Assembly: GCF_032340315.1 (NCBI RefSeq)
Contig: NZ_CP135436.1
Location: forward strand, 558,001-622,000
Source: Streptococcus sp. DTU_2020_1001019_1_SI_AUS_MUR_006
GTDB lineage: Bacteria > Bacillota > Bacilli > Lactobacillales > Streptococcaceae
DNA: 64,000 bases
Direction: 5' to 3'
This document shows, in pieces, positions 24,798 through 33,252 of this stretch. The notes under the pieces were generated by a model. That model saw nothing but the letters and a program-made list of their open reading frames with translations, was not told the origin of the DNA and made no database searches. The translations under genes were made by a program, and so were the position numbers. The stretch's first letter is position 1, and the number at the start of each line of letters is the position of its first letter.

Positions 24798-24832
24798 AAG
24801 AAAGATTAAAATGTGAAAAAAGGAGATTCCTA

Positions 24833-25549
24833 ATGGGACGTAAATGGGCCAATATCGTAGCTAAGAAAACGGCTAAAGATGGAGCTAACTCTAAAGTATA
24901 TGCAAAATTTGGTGTAGAAATCTATGTAGCAGCTAAAAAAGGTGAGCCAGATCCAGAACTAAACACTGCTTTGAAATTCGTTATCGACCGTGCTAAACAA
25001 GCACAAGTTCCAAAGCACGTTATTGATAAAGCAATCGATAAGGCAAAAGGAAATACAGACGAAACCTTTACAGAAGGACGTTACGAAGGATTCGGACCAA
25101 ATGGTTCTATGTTGATCGTTGATACTTTGACTTCAAACGTTAACCGTACAGCTGCCAACGTGCGTGCTGCCTTTGGTAAAAACGGTGGGAACATGGGAGC
25201 TTCAGGTTCTGTATCTTACCTCTTTGACAACAAAGGTGTTATCGTCTTTGCAGGTGAAGATGCTGATGCTATCTTTGAACTCTTGCTTGAAGCAGATGTT
25301 GATGTAGATGATGTAGAAGCAGAAGAAGGAACAATCACTGTCTACACTGCACCAACTGACCTTCACAAGGCTATCGTTGCTTTGCGTGAATCTGGTATTG
25401 AAGAATTCCAAGTAACTGAATTGGAAATGATTCCACAATCAGAAGTTGAGTTGTCAGGTGAAGATTTGGAAACATTTGAAAAACTTTACGGAGTACTTGA
25501 AGACGACGAAGACGTACAAAAAATCTACACAAACGTAGACGGATTCTAA
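24833..25549 (+). CDS. YebC/PmpR family regulatory protein
   Basis: A 238-residue protein starting [18 protein letters not shown] with the conserved RYEGFGPNG and [24 protein letters not shown] blocks and an acidic C-terminus. The family includes DNA-binding regulators, and recent work ties YebC2-type proteins to translation through polyproline stretches. Sequence alone does not decide between these roles. Monocistronic. Confidence 0.9.
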   Translation: MGRKWANIVAKKTAKDGANSKVYAKFGVEIYVAAKKGEPDPELNTALKFVIDRAKQAQVPKHVIDKAIDKAKGNTDETFTEGRYEGFGPNGSMLIVDTLTSNVNRTAANVRAAFGKNGGNMGASGSVSYLFDNKGVIVFAGEDADAIFELLLEADVDVDDVEAEEGTITVYTAPTDLHKAIVALRESGIEEFQVTELEMIPQSEVELSGEDLETFEKLYGVLEDDEDVQKIYTNVDGF

Positions 25550-25559
25550 GAATAAAAAT

Positions 25560-25596
25560 AACCCCTTTGAAAATTCAATATTTTCAAGGGGTTTGT
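25560..25596 (+). terminator. Terminator after yebC
   Basis: ACCCCTTTGAAAAT pairs with ATTTTCAAGGGGTT across a short loop, followed by T-rich sequence. Confidence 0.85.
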
Positions 25597-25597
25597 T

Positions 25598-25770
25598 TAT
25601 CCTGTGATGACAAAAGGGCAGGAAAGAGACGAAAATCTCTTTTGCTCAAAACGTTATTAGTAATCTATAATTGTCCATAATCCAATGGATTGTGGAAATA
25701 TCGTGGTGTTGGGATTTAGAAATCGAGGCTTGGTCTACCGATTGCTATTCCCAGTACCTTTTTAGTTATG
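25598..25770. other. Intergenic segment without a supported gene
   Basis: It holds one hairpin, AAAGAGA (25623-25629) / TCTCTTT (25636-25642), and an open frame (25671-25889) that runs antisense into the next gene and has no ribosome site. It may contain decayed sequence, but I cannot identify a source. Confidence 0.4.
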
Positions 25771-26430
25771 TTAAACTTTCACTCCAGAATCAGATTGTTC
25801 TTTTCGATCCAGTCCGACAGCAAATTTATGAATCAGAAGAAACTGACCATTTTTCTGCTTTACAAAGTTTAAAACAACTGCCTTACTAGGTGAACCTAGG
25901 GAGAGGTAGGTGATTCTTTTGGTTTCATAATCACTGTCACTTGAATCTACTTCAGAATCTGGAATCCCATGTTCACTGATAATGTCTTTGTAATTGCTAC
26001 CGCCTTGCCCTTGGTTGGAAGGGTCGCCCTCTATTAAGGCATCAAACTGTTCTTGAGTCCAGGTAAATATCTCTTCTTCCTCTTCATATTCATCAATGGT
26101 ACTATTTGGCCAATCTTCATTGGTTGGTTCTTCCATGAGATAATTAGAAGAGCTACGATAGCCTCTTATAAAATCAGCGAAGATAGGAGTGAACAGCAGT
26201 TGGCTTATCAGTACAATGATAATGGAAATGAGGCCAAAGCTTGAACCAATCATAGCTAATGTTTTTTGATTTTGGAGATTGAGGCCAATGCCGATGACTC
26301 CTAAGATCAAGGCAACAAATCCAAAGAGAAAGGATAGACCATTGACAATTGGTATCCGAGAACATAAAAGAGCACCAGCTCCAAAAATGACAGCAAGGGT
26401 TCCTAAGGTTTTATACTCTTCTTGTTTCAT
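25771..26430 (-). CDS. Membrane protein with DUF4190-like N-terminus and extracellular domain
   Basis: A 219-residue protein: three hydrophobic helices (about 10-30, 32-53, 58-83; LGTLAVIFGAGALLC and following), then an acidic linker (YEEEEEIFTWTQEQ) and a C-terminal domain with YKDIISEHGIPDSE and ITYLSLG. The latter resembles the small lipid-binding-like domains found after DUF4190 regions in streptococcal surface proteins. Function is unknown. A minus-strand promoter with TATAAT lies near 26476-26481, divergent from the MarR operon. Confidence 0.65.
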   Translation of the reverse strand: MKQEEYKTLGTLAVIFGAGALLCSRIPIVNGLSFLFGFVALILGVIGIGLNLQNQKTLAMIGSSFGLISIIIVLISQLLFTPIFADFIRGYRSSSNYLMEEPTNEDWPNSTIDEYEEEEEIFTWTQEQFDALIEGDPSNQGQGGSNYKDIISEHGIPDSEVDSSDSDYETKRITYLSLGSPSKAVVLNFVKQKNGQFLLIHKFAVGLDRKEQSDSGVKV

Positions 26431-26515
26431 TTGAAAGTTCTCCCATTTCTAGTGTAATCAGACAAGTTAGTGCCTATTATAGATAAATTATCAACTATTG
26501 TCAATTTATATCGAA

Positions 26516-26602
26516 ATAGTTCTCATAGAAACTTTTTTCTTGACATCCTATTTGAAAGTGATAAAATAGTTCTCATGAAAACTAATTGGTTCTCGTGAGA
26601 AC
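26516..26602 (+). promoter_or_regulatory. marR-ABC promoter with three operator copies
   Basis: Promoter TTGACA (26540-26545) and TAAAAT (26562-26567). Three related sequences flank it: ATAGTTCTCATAGAAAC from 26516, ATAGTTCTCATGAAAAC from 26566, and the perfect palindrome GTTCTCGTGAGAAC (26589-26602). They lie before the -35, over the -10/start, and in the leader: likely MarR binding sites giving autoregulation. Confidence 0.75.
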
Positions 26603-26627
26603 TATTTATGTGTAAAAAGGAGCAATC

Positions 26628-27089
26628 ATGGATAAGCCGATGTTAGCTTTTAAACGTTTTGGTCATCAGGTTCACCTTATGGTGCAAAAGGAAGCTAAAC
26701 GTTGTGGTATTGAATTTATGGGCGGACCGCAGGGCCAAGTCATACGATTTTTAGACTATCGTGAGGAGTCTGAACAGGCGGTGTTAATCAAGGATATTGA
26801 ACAAGAACTCAATGTCACCAAGTCAGTTGCTAGTAATTTAGTGAAGCGTATGGTGCAAAATGGTTTGGTGGAATTGGAAGTGAATCCAAATGACAAGAGA
26901 GCTAAGTACGTTCGATTGACGGACAAATCACGCTCTCAGATGAAGCCAATCAAGTCTTTCTTTGATCGAATTGACCGTAGTCTACTTGATGGAATTTCTG
27001 AGGAAAAACTAGCTGTTTTTGAAGAAGTCATGGGTCTACTACAGGCTAATGTAGATAAAATGGGAGGTAAGAATGAAGAAACTCGCTAA
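26628..27089 (+). CDS. MarR family transcriptional regulator
   Basis: A 153-residue winged-helix protein with the recognition region LNVTKSVASNLVKRMVQNGLVE (about 64-85) and the wing VNPNDKRAKYVRLT. It heads an operon with two ABC half-exporters, overlapping the first by 17 bp. Three copies of a TTCTCat/gtGAGAA motif surround its promoter. MarR repressors of such loci release DNA on binding an exported compound, so a drug- or envelope-stress sensor is the likely role. Confidence 0.88.
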   Translation: MDKPMLAFKRFGHQVHLMVQKEAKRCGIEFMGGPQGQVIRFLDYREESEQAVLIKDIEQELNVTKSVASNLVKRMVQNGLVELEVNPNDKRAKYVRLTDKSRSQMKPIKSFFDRIDRSLLDGISEEKLAVFEEVMGLLQANVDKMGGKNEETR

Positions 27090-28842
27090 ACGTATCACAG
27101 GAAGAGAGTGGGGCATGATTTTTGTGACTGTTCTCTTTACCTGTTGCTCGGTCTATCTAGAGTTAGAAGTACCGACTTACGTTTCAAGAATAACAGAATT
27201 GCTTGGAACACCAGGCACAGAGCTAGGAGATCTTTGGTCCCCAGCAACTAAGATGATGGGCTTATCTCTACTTGCCTTTATGTCGTCGGTAGCGGTTGGA
27301 TTTTTCGCCTCTCGTGTTGCAGCAACTTACACAACTCATCTAAGAAGCGATATTTTTAATCGAGTTCTGGATTTTTCACAGACAGAGATTAAACGTTTTT
27401 CAATCCCCAGTCTTTTGACTCGGACGACCAACGATATCACGCAGATTCAGATGCTTTTTACTATGGGACTCCAGGTGGTAACACGTGGACCTATCATGGC
27501 TATTTGGGCCATCGGTAAAATCCTTGGCAAATCTGAATACTGGCTCTGGGCAGTAGTAGTGGCTGTTATCGTCAATGTTCTGATGACAACTGTTCTCATG
27601 ACTCTGGCCTTTCCTAAACAATCTGTCATTCAAAAATTGACAGATAAACTCAATAGTATCACTCGTGAAAGCTTGACAGGAATTCGGGTTGTTCGTGCTT
27701 ATAATGCTGAGGATTATCAAGATCAGAAATTCGAAGAAGCTAATGAAGAAGTCACGCGACTCAATCTCTTTGTTAGTCGCTTAATGGCCATTATGAACCC
27801 AATTATGCAGGCGATTTCTAGTGGCTTGATCCTTGCAATTTACTGGATTGGTGCCTATCTTATCAACGATGCTAGCCTGACAGAACGTCTGCCACTCTTT
27901 AGTGATATGGTGGTCTTCATGTCTTATGCCATGCAGGTCGTGATGGGCTTCTTGCTCATGGGTGCTCTCTTTATCGTCCTTCCTCGTACCTTGGTTTCTG
28001 CAGGACGTATCAATCAAGTGCTGGACTTGCATTCTTCTATTGAAAATCCTAGTCAACCACAGACTGCAGAAGCATCTGTTCAAGGTCAAGTGGAATTCCG
28101 TGATGTAACCTTCCGTTACTCTAAAAACTCAGAAGCGGTTGTGGAGCATGTCAGTTTCAAGGCAGAAGCAGGACAAACCATTGCCTTTATCGGCTCAACT
28201 GGTTCTGGTAAATCTACGCTTGTGAACCTCTTGCCTCGTTTTTATGATGTATCTGATGGGGAAATCCTAGTGGACGGTGTCAATGTGAAAGATTACGACT
28301 TGGAAGATTTGCGTAATAAAGTCGGCTATATCCCACAAAAAGCAGTCCTCTTCTCAGGAGATGTCAAGGGCAATCTCGACTTTGGTAAGAGTCAAGAAAC
28401 GCCACTAAGTGAGACTGCCATGTGGCAAGCTTTGGAATTGGCCCAGTCTAAAAACTTTATCGAAGATAAGGAAGCAGGTCTAGCTTCAGAAGTGGCTCAA
28501 GGTGGGACTAACTTCTCAGGAGGTCAAAGACAACGTTTGGCCATTGCGCGTGCCTTGGCTCGTAAGCCAGAGATTCTCATTTTTGACGATTCATTCTCAG
28601 CCTTGGACTACAAGACAGACCGTATCTTGCGCCAAGTATTAGCTGAAAAGACACAATCCATGACCAAGTTGATCGTTGCCCAACGCATTTCAACCATCAT
28701 GGACGCTGACCTGATCTTAGTCTTGGATCAGGGGAAAGTCGTGGGACAAGGCACCCACAAGGAACTTCTTGCAACTAACGAAGTTTATCAAGAAATTGCC
28801 TATTCACAACTATCGAAGGAGGAATTGGAACATGGAAAATAA
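27073..28842 (+). CDS. ABC exporter half, degenerate-site subunit (ATPase/permease)
   Basis: A 589-residue half-transporter: six-helix membrane domain (about 1-320), then ATPase with Walker A GSTGSGKST, Q-loop, a canonical signature FSGGQRQRL and Walker B ILIFDDSFSALD. The residue after the Walker B Asp is Asp rather than the catalytic Glu, the mark of the non-hydrolysing site in heterodimeric exporters (EfrAB, LmrCD, PatAB type). The start overlaps marR. The partner gene overlaps its end by 11 bp. Confidence 0.9.
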   Translation: MKKLAKRITGREWGMIFVTVLFTCCSVYLELEVPTYVSRITELLGTPGTELGDLWSPATKMMGLSLLAFMSSVAVGFFASRVAATYTTHLRSDIFNRVLDFSQTEIKRFSIPSLLTRTTNDITQIQMLFTMGLQVVTRGPIMAIWAIGKILGKSEYWLWAVVVAVIVNVLMTTVLMTLAFPKQSVIQKLTDKLNSITRESLTGIRVVRAYNAEDYQDQKFEEANEEVTRLNLFVSRLMAIMNPIMQAISSGLILAIYWIGAYLINDASLTERLPLFSDMVVFMSYAMQVVMGFLLMGALFIVLPRTLVSAGRINQVLDLHSSIENPSQPQTAEASVQGQVEFRDVTFRYSKNSEAVVEHVSFKAEAGQTIAFIGSTGSGKSTLVNLLPRFYDVSDGEILVDGVNVKDYDLEDLRNKVGYIPQKAVLFSGDVKGNLDFGKSQETPLSETAMWQALELAQSKNFIEDKEAGLASEVAQGGTNFSGGQRQRLAIARALARKPEILIFDDSFSALDYKTDRILRQVLAEKTQSMTKLIVAQRISTIMDADLILVLDQGKVVGQGTHKELLATNEVYQEIAYSQLSKEELEHGK

Positions 28843-30592
28843 GAAAATGTCCTTATGGAAACAATATAAACCTTTTCTAGCAGGTCTCCAACTTCCCCTA
28901 CTAGTTGCAGTTGTGGCGGCTGTATGTTCAAGCATCATCACGGTTTATGGACCAACTAAGATTAAGGAAATCACCAACTTGATTTCAGATGGCTTGGCTA
29001 CAGAAATCGATTTGGTAGCTGTGTCAAGTATCGCCAGCTTTTTAGCTATTTTGTATGTGCTTGGTGCCATTCTCAACTATACGCAAGCCTATATCTTTTC
29101 AACGAGTATCCAACATTTTTCAAAACGCTTGCGGACAGCTATCGCTGAAAAAATTAATCGTCTGCCACTTGCTTATTTTGACCGTCATTCTCAAGGAGAT
29201 ACTCTATCTCGTGTAACCAATGACGTCGATACGGCGGCTCAGTCCCTCAACCAAAGTCTGGGAACAGTGCTCTCAGCTAGCTTTCTACTGATTGCTGTTT
29301 TGATTACCATGTTTGGCATGAACTGGATTTTGGCATTGGTAACAGTTATTTCAACCCTTGTAGGTTTTGCAGCTGTTTCAGTCATTATGGCCAAGTCACA
29401 GGGTTACTTTAAAGCCCAACAAAATAATTTAGCAGCTGTCAATGGTTATGTGGAAGAAATGTACTCTGGCCACAATGTTGTGACCAGCTATAACGCTGTG
29501 GACACCACTAAAGAAACATTCGCAGGATTGAATCAAAATCTACATGATAGTATCTGGAAATCTCAGTTTATTTCTGGCATCATGATGCCTGCTATGTTCT
29601 TTGTCGGAAACTTTAGTTATGTTTTGGTTGTTATCGTCGGTGCTGCCTTGGCTCTTGAAGGCCATATCAGTATTGGGATTATCGTAGCTTTTATGGTTTA
29701 TGTTCGAACCTTCTCGCAACCCTTATCACAGATTGCCCAAGGAATTACCAGCTTGCAACAGGCTAGTGCAGCTATGACACGTGTTTTTGAGTTTCTAGGA
29801 GAAGCTGAGATGGAAGATGAATCTCATAAGGAAAGACAATTGACTGGCATGAAGGGTGATGTGGTCTTTGACAGAGTTGCCTTTGGCTATACTCCTGAGA
29901 AAACGATCATTCATGATTTTTCTGCGACAGCTCATGCAGGGCAAAAGGTTGCCATTGTTGGGCCGACTGGAGCGGGTAAGACTACTATTGTCAATCTCTT
30001 GATGAAGTTCTATGAGATTGATAAGGGAAGTATTCGCATCGATGGTGTGGATACCAAGGCTATGAAGCGCTCAGAAGTGCACGATGCCTTTTCAATGGTC
30101 TTGCAGGATACCTGGCTCTTTGAAGGAACCATTCGAGACAATCTCATTTATAATCAAACAGGTATCAGTGATGAACGTGTGATTGAAGCTGCCAAAGCAG
30201 TAGGGATCCACCACTTTATCACAACCTTACCTGATGGATACGATACTGTTTTGGATGATACAGTGACCTTGTCCGTCGGACAGAAACAGCTCTTGACCAT
30301 CGCTCGTGCCCTTCTCAAGGATGCTCCGCTCTTGATTCTTGATGAAGCGACCTCTTCAGTCGATACACGTACAGAGGAGTTGATTCAGAAAGCCATGGAC
30401 CGTTTGATGGAGGGACGCACATCCTTTGTTATTGCCCATCGTTTGTCAACTATTCGTAATGCTGATTTGATTCTTGTCATGAAAGATGGAAATATCATCG
30501 AACAAGGAAATCATGAGGAGCTTATGGCTCAGGGTGGTTTCTATGCTGATCTCTACAATAGTCAATTTACAGAAGATGAAGTAGAAGAATAA
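28832..30592 (+). CDS. ABC exporter half, catalytic subunit (ATPase/permease)
   Basis: A 586-residue half-transporter, starting at MENKKMSLWKQYKPF behind AAGGAGG (the longer upstream frame is inside the previous gene). Six membrane helices, then Walker A GPTGAGKTT, Walker B LLILDEATSSVD with the catalytic Glu, but signature LSVGQKQLL with Val in place of Gly. Together with the preceding subunit it forms one consensus and one degenerate ATP site. Such pairs export drugs, peptides or lipids. Confidence 0.9.
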   Translation: MENKKMSLWKQYKPFLAGLQLPLLVAVVAAVCSSIITVYGPTKIKEITNLISDGLATEIDLVAVSSIASFLAILYVLGAILNYTQAYIFSTSIQHFSKRLRTAIAEKINRLPLAYFDRHSQGDTLSRVTNDVDTAAQSLNQSLGTVLSASFLLIAVLITMFGMNWILALVTVISTLVGFAAVSVIMAKSQGYFKAQQNNLAAVNGYVEEMYSGHNVVTSYNAVDTTKETFAGLNQNLHDSIWKSQFISGIMMPAMFFVGNFSYVLVVIVGAALALEGHISIGIIVAFMVYVRTFSQPLSQIAQGITSLQQASAAMTRVFEFLGEAEMEDESHKERQLTGMKGDVVFDRVAFGYTPEKTIIHDFSATAHAGQKVAIVGPTGAGKTTIVNLLMKFYEIDKGSIRIDGVDTKAMKRSEVHDAFSMVLQDTWLFEGTIRDNLIYNQTGISDERVIEAAKAVGIHHFITTLPDGYDTVLDDTVTLSVGQKQLLTIARALLKDAPLLILDEATSSVDTRTEELIQKAMDRLMEGRTSFVIAHRLSTIRNADLILVMKDGNIIEQGNHEELMAQGGFYADLYNSQFTEDEVEE

Positions 30593-30596
30593 AACC

Positions 30597-30623
30597 AAAG
30601 AAGGCTTGACGGCCTTCTTTTTC
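30597..30623 (+). terminator. Terminator after the ABC exporter operon
   Basis: AAAGAAGGC (from 30597) pairs with GCCTTCTTT (30612-30620), followed by TTT. Confidence 0.85.
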
Positions 30624-30661
30624 TACTCTATACTAGAGTAGGAGATGCTAGTAGGCTTCTT

Positions 30662-31195
30662 GTGCAAAATCTAAAAATAACGAGAAAATATATGAAAAAC
30701 TATCAAGAGTGGTACGATAAAAGGAAATCAAGTCTCCTTCAACATCCACAGCTATTACAATTGATGCGAGTTTTTAATCGCATGATGACAGTTCTGATGC
30801 CCTTAGCCTACTTGACTTTGTTGGGGACAAGTCTTATAAGCAAGGGCTTGGGGAAAGAATTTGCCACCTATATCTTAGTGCCAGCTTCTGGCTTTGTCCT
30901 ATTGACGCTGGTGCGTAAGTGGATCAATCAACCACGTCCCTATGAAACTTGGGAAATTATTCCGCTACTAGATAAGGACAGTTCTGGTAATTCAATGCCT
31001 AGTCGCCATGTCTTTTCAGCAACCATCATTTCCATGGCTTGCCTGCATGCAAATCTTCCTGTGGGGTTGGTTTTGTTGGTCTTCTCAGCTCTTCTCGGAT
31101 TTGTGCGGGTTTTAGGTGGTGTTCATTATCCCAAGGATGTTTTAGTTGGCTACGCCTGTGGTCTCATCTTGGGAATTCTTTTCTTTATTTTCTAA
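30662..31195 (+). CDS. PAP2-family membrane phosphatase
   Basis: A 177-residue membrane protein with the phosphatase signature in three parts: KWINQPRPYE, SMPSRHVFSA and RVLGGVHYPKDVLVGY. PAP2 proteins in this size range dephosphorylate undecaprenyl pyrophosphate or phosphatidylglycerol phosphate. The open frame starts with GTG at 30662; ATG at 30692 (MKNYQEWYDKR) is an equally possible start, neither having a strong ribosome site. It ends just before a large hairpin terminator. Confidence 0.85.
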   Translation: MQNLKITRKYMKNYQEWYDKRKSSLLQHPQLLQLMRVFNRMMTVLMPLAYLTLLGTSLISKGLGKEFATYILVPASGFVLLTLVRKWINQPRPYETWEIIPLLDKDSSGNSMPSRHVFSATIISMACLHANLPVGLVLLVFSALLGFVRVLGGVHYPKDVLVGYACGLILGILFFIF

Positions 31196-31200
31196 AAAGC

Positions 31201-31260
31201 AAAGCAAGTGGGCTTGGCCTCGTAACCACTTACGGGTCAAAAGTGACCACTTGCTTTTTT
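31201..31260 (+). terminator. Large hairpin terminator after the PAP2 gene
   Basis: AAAGCAAGTGG (31201-31211) pairs with CCACTTGCTTT (31247-31257), followed by T. The 35-nt loop holds a second copy of the half-site (AACCACTT), so alternative pairing is possible. Confidence 0.75.
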
Positions 31261-31313
31261 GCCCTTGTAAAGTCTTCTGGCCTTTGGTATAGTAGATGCA
31301 GAAAGGAGATAGG

Positions 31314-31760
31314 ATGAAGTTACGAATCGAGATTGATAGTGAATTAACTGAGACAGAGATTGTCATCAAGGCTGCAGCCCTGACAGATGAAATAGCTGAC
31401 TTGCAACGACTCTTGCAAGAAACCAAGGCTCCTAGGTTGATCTTTTATAAGGGGACGGGTGAGTACTACTTAGACTTGGCAGAAATCCTCTTCTTTGAGA
31501 CGGAAGGTAGCAAGATTTACGCCCATACCCAGAAAGAGGCCTACGAGGTGAGACTCAAGCTTTATGAGTTAGAGTCCATCCTGCCCCGCTATTTCAGTCG
31601 GGTATCCAAGTCGACCATAGCCAATCTTCGGCAGGTCTACTCAGTGGACAAGTCCTTCTCAGGGACAGGCACTATTTCCTTTTATCAGACCCACAAGGAG
31701 GTTCACGTGTCACGGCACTACCAATCCCTCCTAAAAGAAAATCTAAGAAACATGAGGTAA
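31314..31760 (+). CDS. LytTR-domain DNA-binding regulator
   Basis: A 148-residue protein starting MKLRIEIDSELTETE, with an N-terminal alpha/beta part and a C-terminal LytTR domain (about 50-148: DLAEILFFETEGSKIYAHT, FSRVSKSTIANL). No receiver domain is present. The ribosome site AAAGGAG supports this start. The next gene, 4 bp away, encodes a LiaF-like membrane protein, an arrangement like streptococcal LytTR regulatory systems in which a membrane partner restrains the regulator. Confidence 0.85.
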   Translation: MKLRIEIDSELTETEIVIKAAALTDEIADLQRLLQETKAPRLIFYKGTGEYYLDLAEILFFETEGSKIYAHTQKEAYEVRLKLYELESILPRYFSRVSKSTIANLRQVYSVDKSFSGTGTISFYQTHKEVHVSRHYQSLLKENLRNMR

Positions 31761-31764
31761 GAAC

Positions 31765-32439
31765 ATGAAAAAGAAAGCATTTGGTATTGTGTTGCTAGTA
31801 TTGGCAGCTTTAGTGTTATTGCAGGGGAATTTTGGAATCCCTTCTCTGGGAGGGCACATTTGGCCTTTGATTGGTATTGGATTTTTTGCCTATCAATCAG
31901 TTGAAGCAATCCTTCGTCGTCATTTTACTTCAGCCTCCTTTACAGCCCTAGTGGCCCTCATGATTGCTAATCATTTTTATGACATTTTACCGATTCCCAA
32001 TCAGTCATTGTTCTGGGCAAGTATTTTAATCGTAATGGGTGTCAGCGCACTCACTCATTCTAACAGAACTTGGAATGGAAAAAAATGGTGGTATGACGGT
32101 GAAAAGACCATTCTGACAGACAAGGAAGTCGCTTTTGGAGCGGGTACATTTTACAAGCAAGATCAAGAATTGGTAGAAGATGAGTTTGAGGTCGGATTTG
32201 GGAATGCCAAAATCTATTATGACAATGCAGAGATGTTAGGTGATTTCGCTACTCTGAATATCGAAGTCGGTTTTGGGAATGCAGTTATCTACGTGCCTCA
32301 ACACTGGAGAGTAGATCTAAAGGTAGAGACTTTTTGTGGTGCGGCCAAGGCAGATGCTCCTGTAGCCCCAACCAGCAAAACTTTGATTATCCGTGGAGAT
32401 GTAGCTTTTGGGAAATTAGGAGTTGTTTACGTTAAATAA
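31765..32439 (+). CDS. LiaF-like membrane protein (cell-wall-active antibiotic response domain)
   Basis: A 224-residue protein with four hydrophobic helices in the first 105 residues (VLLVLAALVLLQGNFGI, HIWPLIGIGFFAY and two more), a charged linker WNGKKWWYDG, then a C-terminal beta-solenoid typical of LiaF/DUF2154 with repeated VGFGNA and VAFGKLGVVYV. LiaF inhibits the LiaRS system in Bacillus. Here the neighbour is a LytTR regulator instead, so it probably modulates that protein. Confidence 0.82.
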   Translation: MKKKAFGIVLLVLAALVLLQGNFGIPSLGGHIWPLIGIGFFAYQSVEAILRRHFTSASFTALVALMIANHFYDILPIPNQSLFWASILIVMGVSALTHSNRTWNGKKWWYDGEKTILTDKEVAFGAGTFYKQDQELVEDEFEVGFGNAKIYYDNAEMLGDFATLNIEVGFGNAVIYVPQHWRVDLKVETFCGAAKADAPVAPTSKTLIIRGDVAFGKLGVVYVK

Positions 32440-32518
32440 AAAAATCTTCCAATCCCCTTGCCAAAAAAGAGAAAGTGTGATAACATAGTACAGTATGTGG
32501 TGCTAGCACATCCGCTAT

Positions 32519-32530
32519 ATTAGATCTAAT
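32519..32530 (+). promoter_or_regulatory. Palindrome abutting the rpmB ribosome site
   Basis: ATTAGATCTAAT is a perfect 12-bp palindrome ending directly against the AGGAGG ribosome site (32531-32536) of rpmB. Another palindrome, GTGCTAGCAC, lies at 32500-32509. They could be leader structure used in ribosomal-protein control. Confidence 0.35.
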
Positions 32531-32545
32531 AGGAGGAAAACACAA

Positions 32546-32734
32546 ATGGCTAAAGTATGTTACTTTACAGGTCGTAAGACTGTATCAGGAAACAACCGTT
32601 CACACGCGATGAACCAAACAAAACGTGCCGTAAAACCAAACCTTCAAAAAGTTACTGTACTTATCGATGGTAAACCTAAAAAAGTTTGGGCTTCAGCTCG
32701 TGCTTTGAAATCAGGTAAAGTAGAACGCGTTTAA
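32546..32734 (+). CDS. rpmB: 50S ribosomal protein L28
   Basis: A 62-residue basic protein: [20 protein letters not shown] with [14 protein letters not shown] and a C-terminal [13 protein letters not shown], the standard L28. It has one Cys at position 5, so it is the version without the four-Cys zinc site. Strong AGGAGG ribosome site and its own terminator. Confidence 0.97.
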   Translation: MAKVCYFTGRKTVSGNNRSHAMNQTKRAVKPNLQKVTVLIDGKPKKVWASARALKSGKVERV

Positions 32735-32743
32735 TAAAGAGTA

Positions 32744-32767
32744 AAAGGCCATCAGGTCTTTTTCTTT
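32744..32767 (+). terminator. Terminator after rpmB
   Basis: AAAGGCC (32744-32750) pairs with GGTCTTT (32755-32761) with one G-U, followed by a T-rich tail. Confidence 0.7.
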
Positions 32768-32884
32768 TGCTCTGAGTTCAAAAAACCTCGTCAAAGGAGC
32801 AAATATCCGCCGATACAGTATTCTGCTTTTACACTTGGCTTGAAATATGATAAAATAGAGTATCAACTAGTTGAGGTAGAAAAA

Positions 32885-33250
32885 ATGACTGTAAAAATTA
32901 ATACAAAAGATGGTCAAATCGAACTAACAGATGAAGTGATTGCTACCGTTGTAGGCGGTGCAGCAACTGAGATTTTTGGTGTGGTCGGTATGGCAAGTAA
33001 GAAAGCCCTCAAAGATAATTTCCAAGCCCTCCTTGGGAAGGAAAATTATTCTAAAGGTGTCGTTGTAAAAGCGGCCGAAGATGGTAGCATTGCAGTTGAT
33101 GTATATACCGTGTTGAGCTACGGAACTAAGATTAGTGAAGTCTCAAAAAACATCCAAGAGCGTGTACGCTTTAGTTTGGAAAACCAACTTGGCATCACTG
33201 CTCAAACTGTGAATGTCTACATTCAAAATATCAAAGTTGTAGGAGAATAA
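32885..33250 (+). CDS. Asp23/Gls24 family envelope stress protein
   Basis: A 121-residue protein starting MTVKINTKDGQIELTDEV with the Asp23-type core (VIATVVGGAATEIFGVVGMA, and VNVYIQNIKVV at the end). It is the YloU-type member that always precedes the fatty acid kinase gene fakA in Firmicutes. The upstream in-frame ATG at 32840 lies in the promoter (TGA-TAAAAT, 32848-32856), so 32885 is the start. fakA begins 2 bp after the stop. Confidence 0.9.
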   Translation: MTVKINTKDGQIELTDEVIATVVGGAATEIFGVVGMASKKALKDNFQALLGKENYSKGVVVKAAEDGSIAVDVYTVLSYGTKISEVSKNIQERVRFSLENQLGITAQTVNVYIQNIKVVGE

Positions 33251-33252
33251 TC

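Noticed and set aside
25671..25889. Plus-strand 72-codon frame before the membrane protein at 25771
   Set aside because: It has no ribosome site and its second half is antisense to the membrane protein gene.
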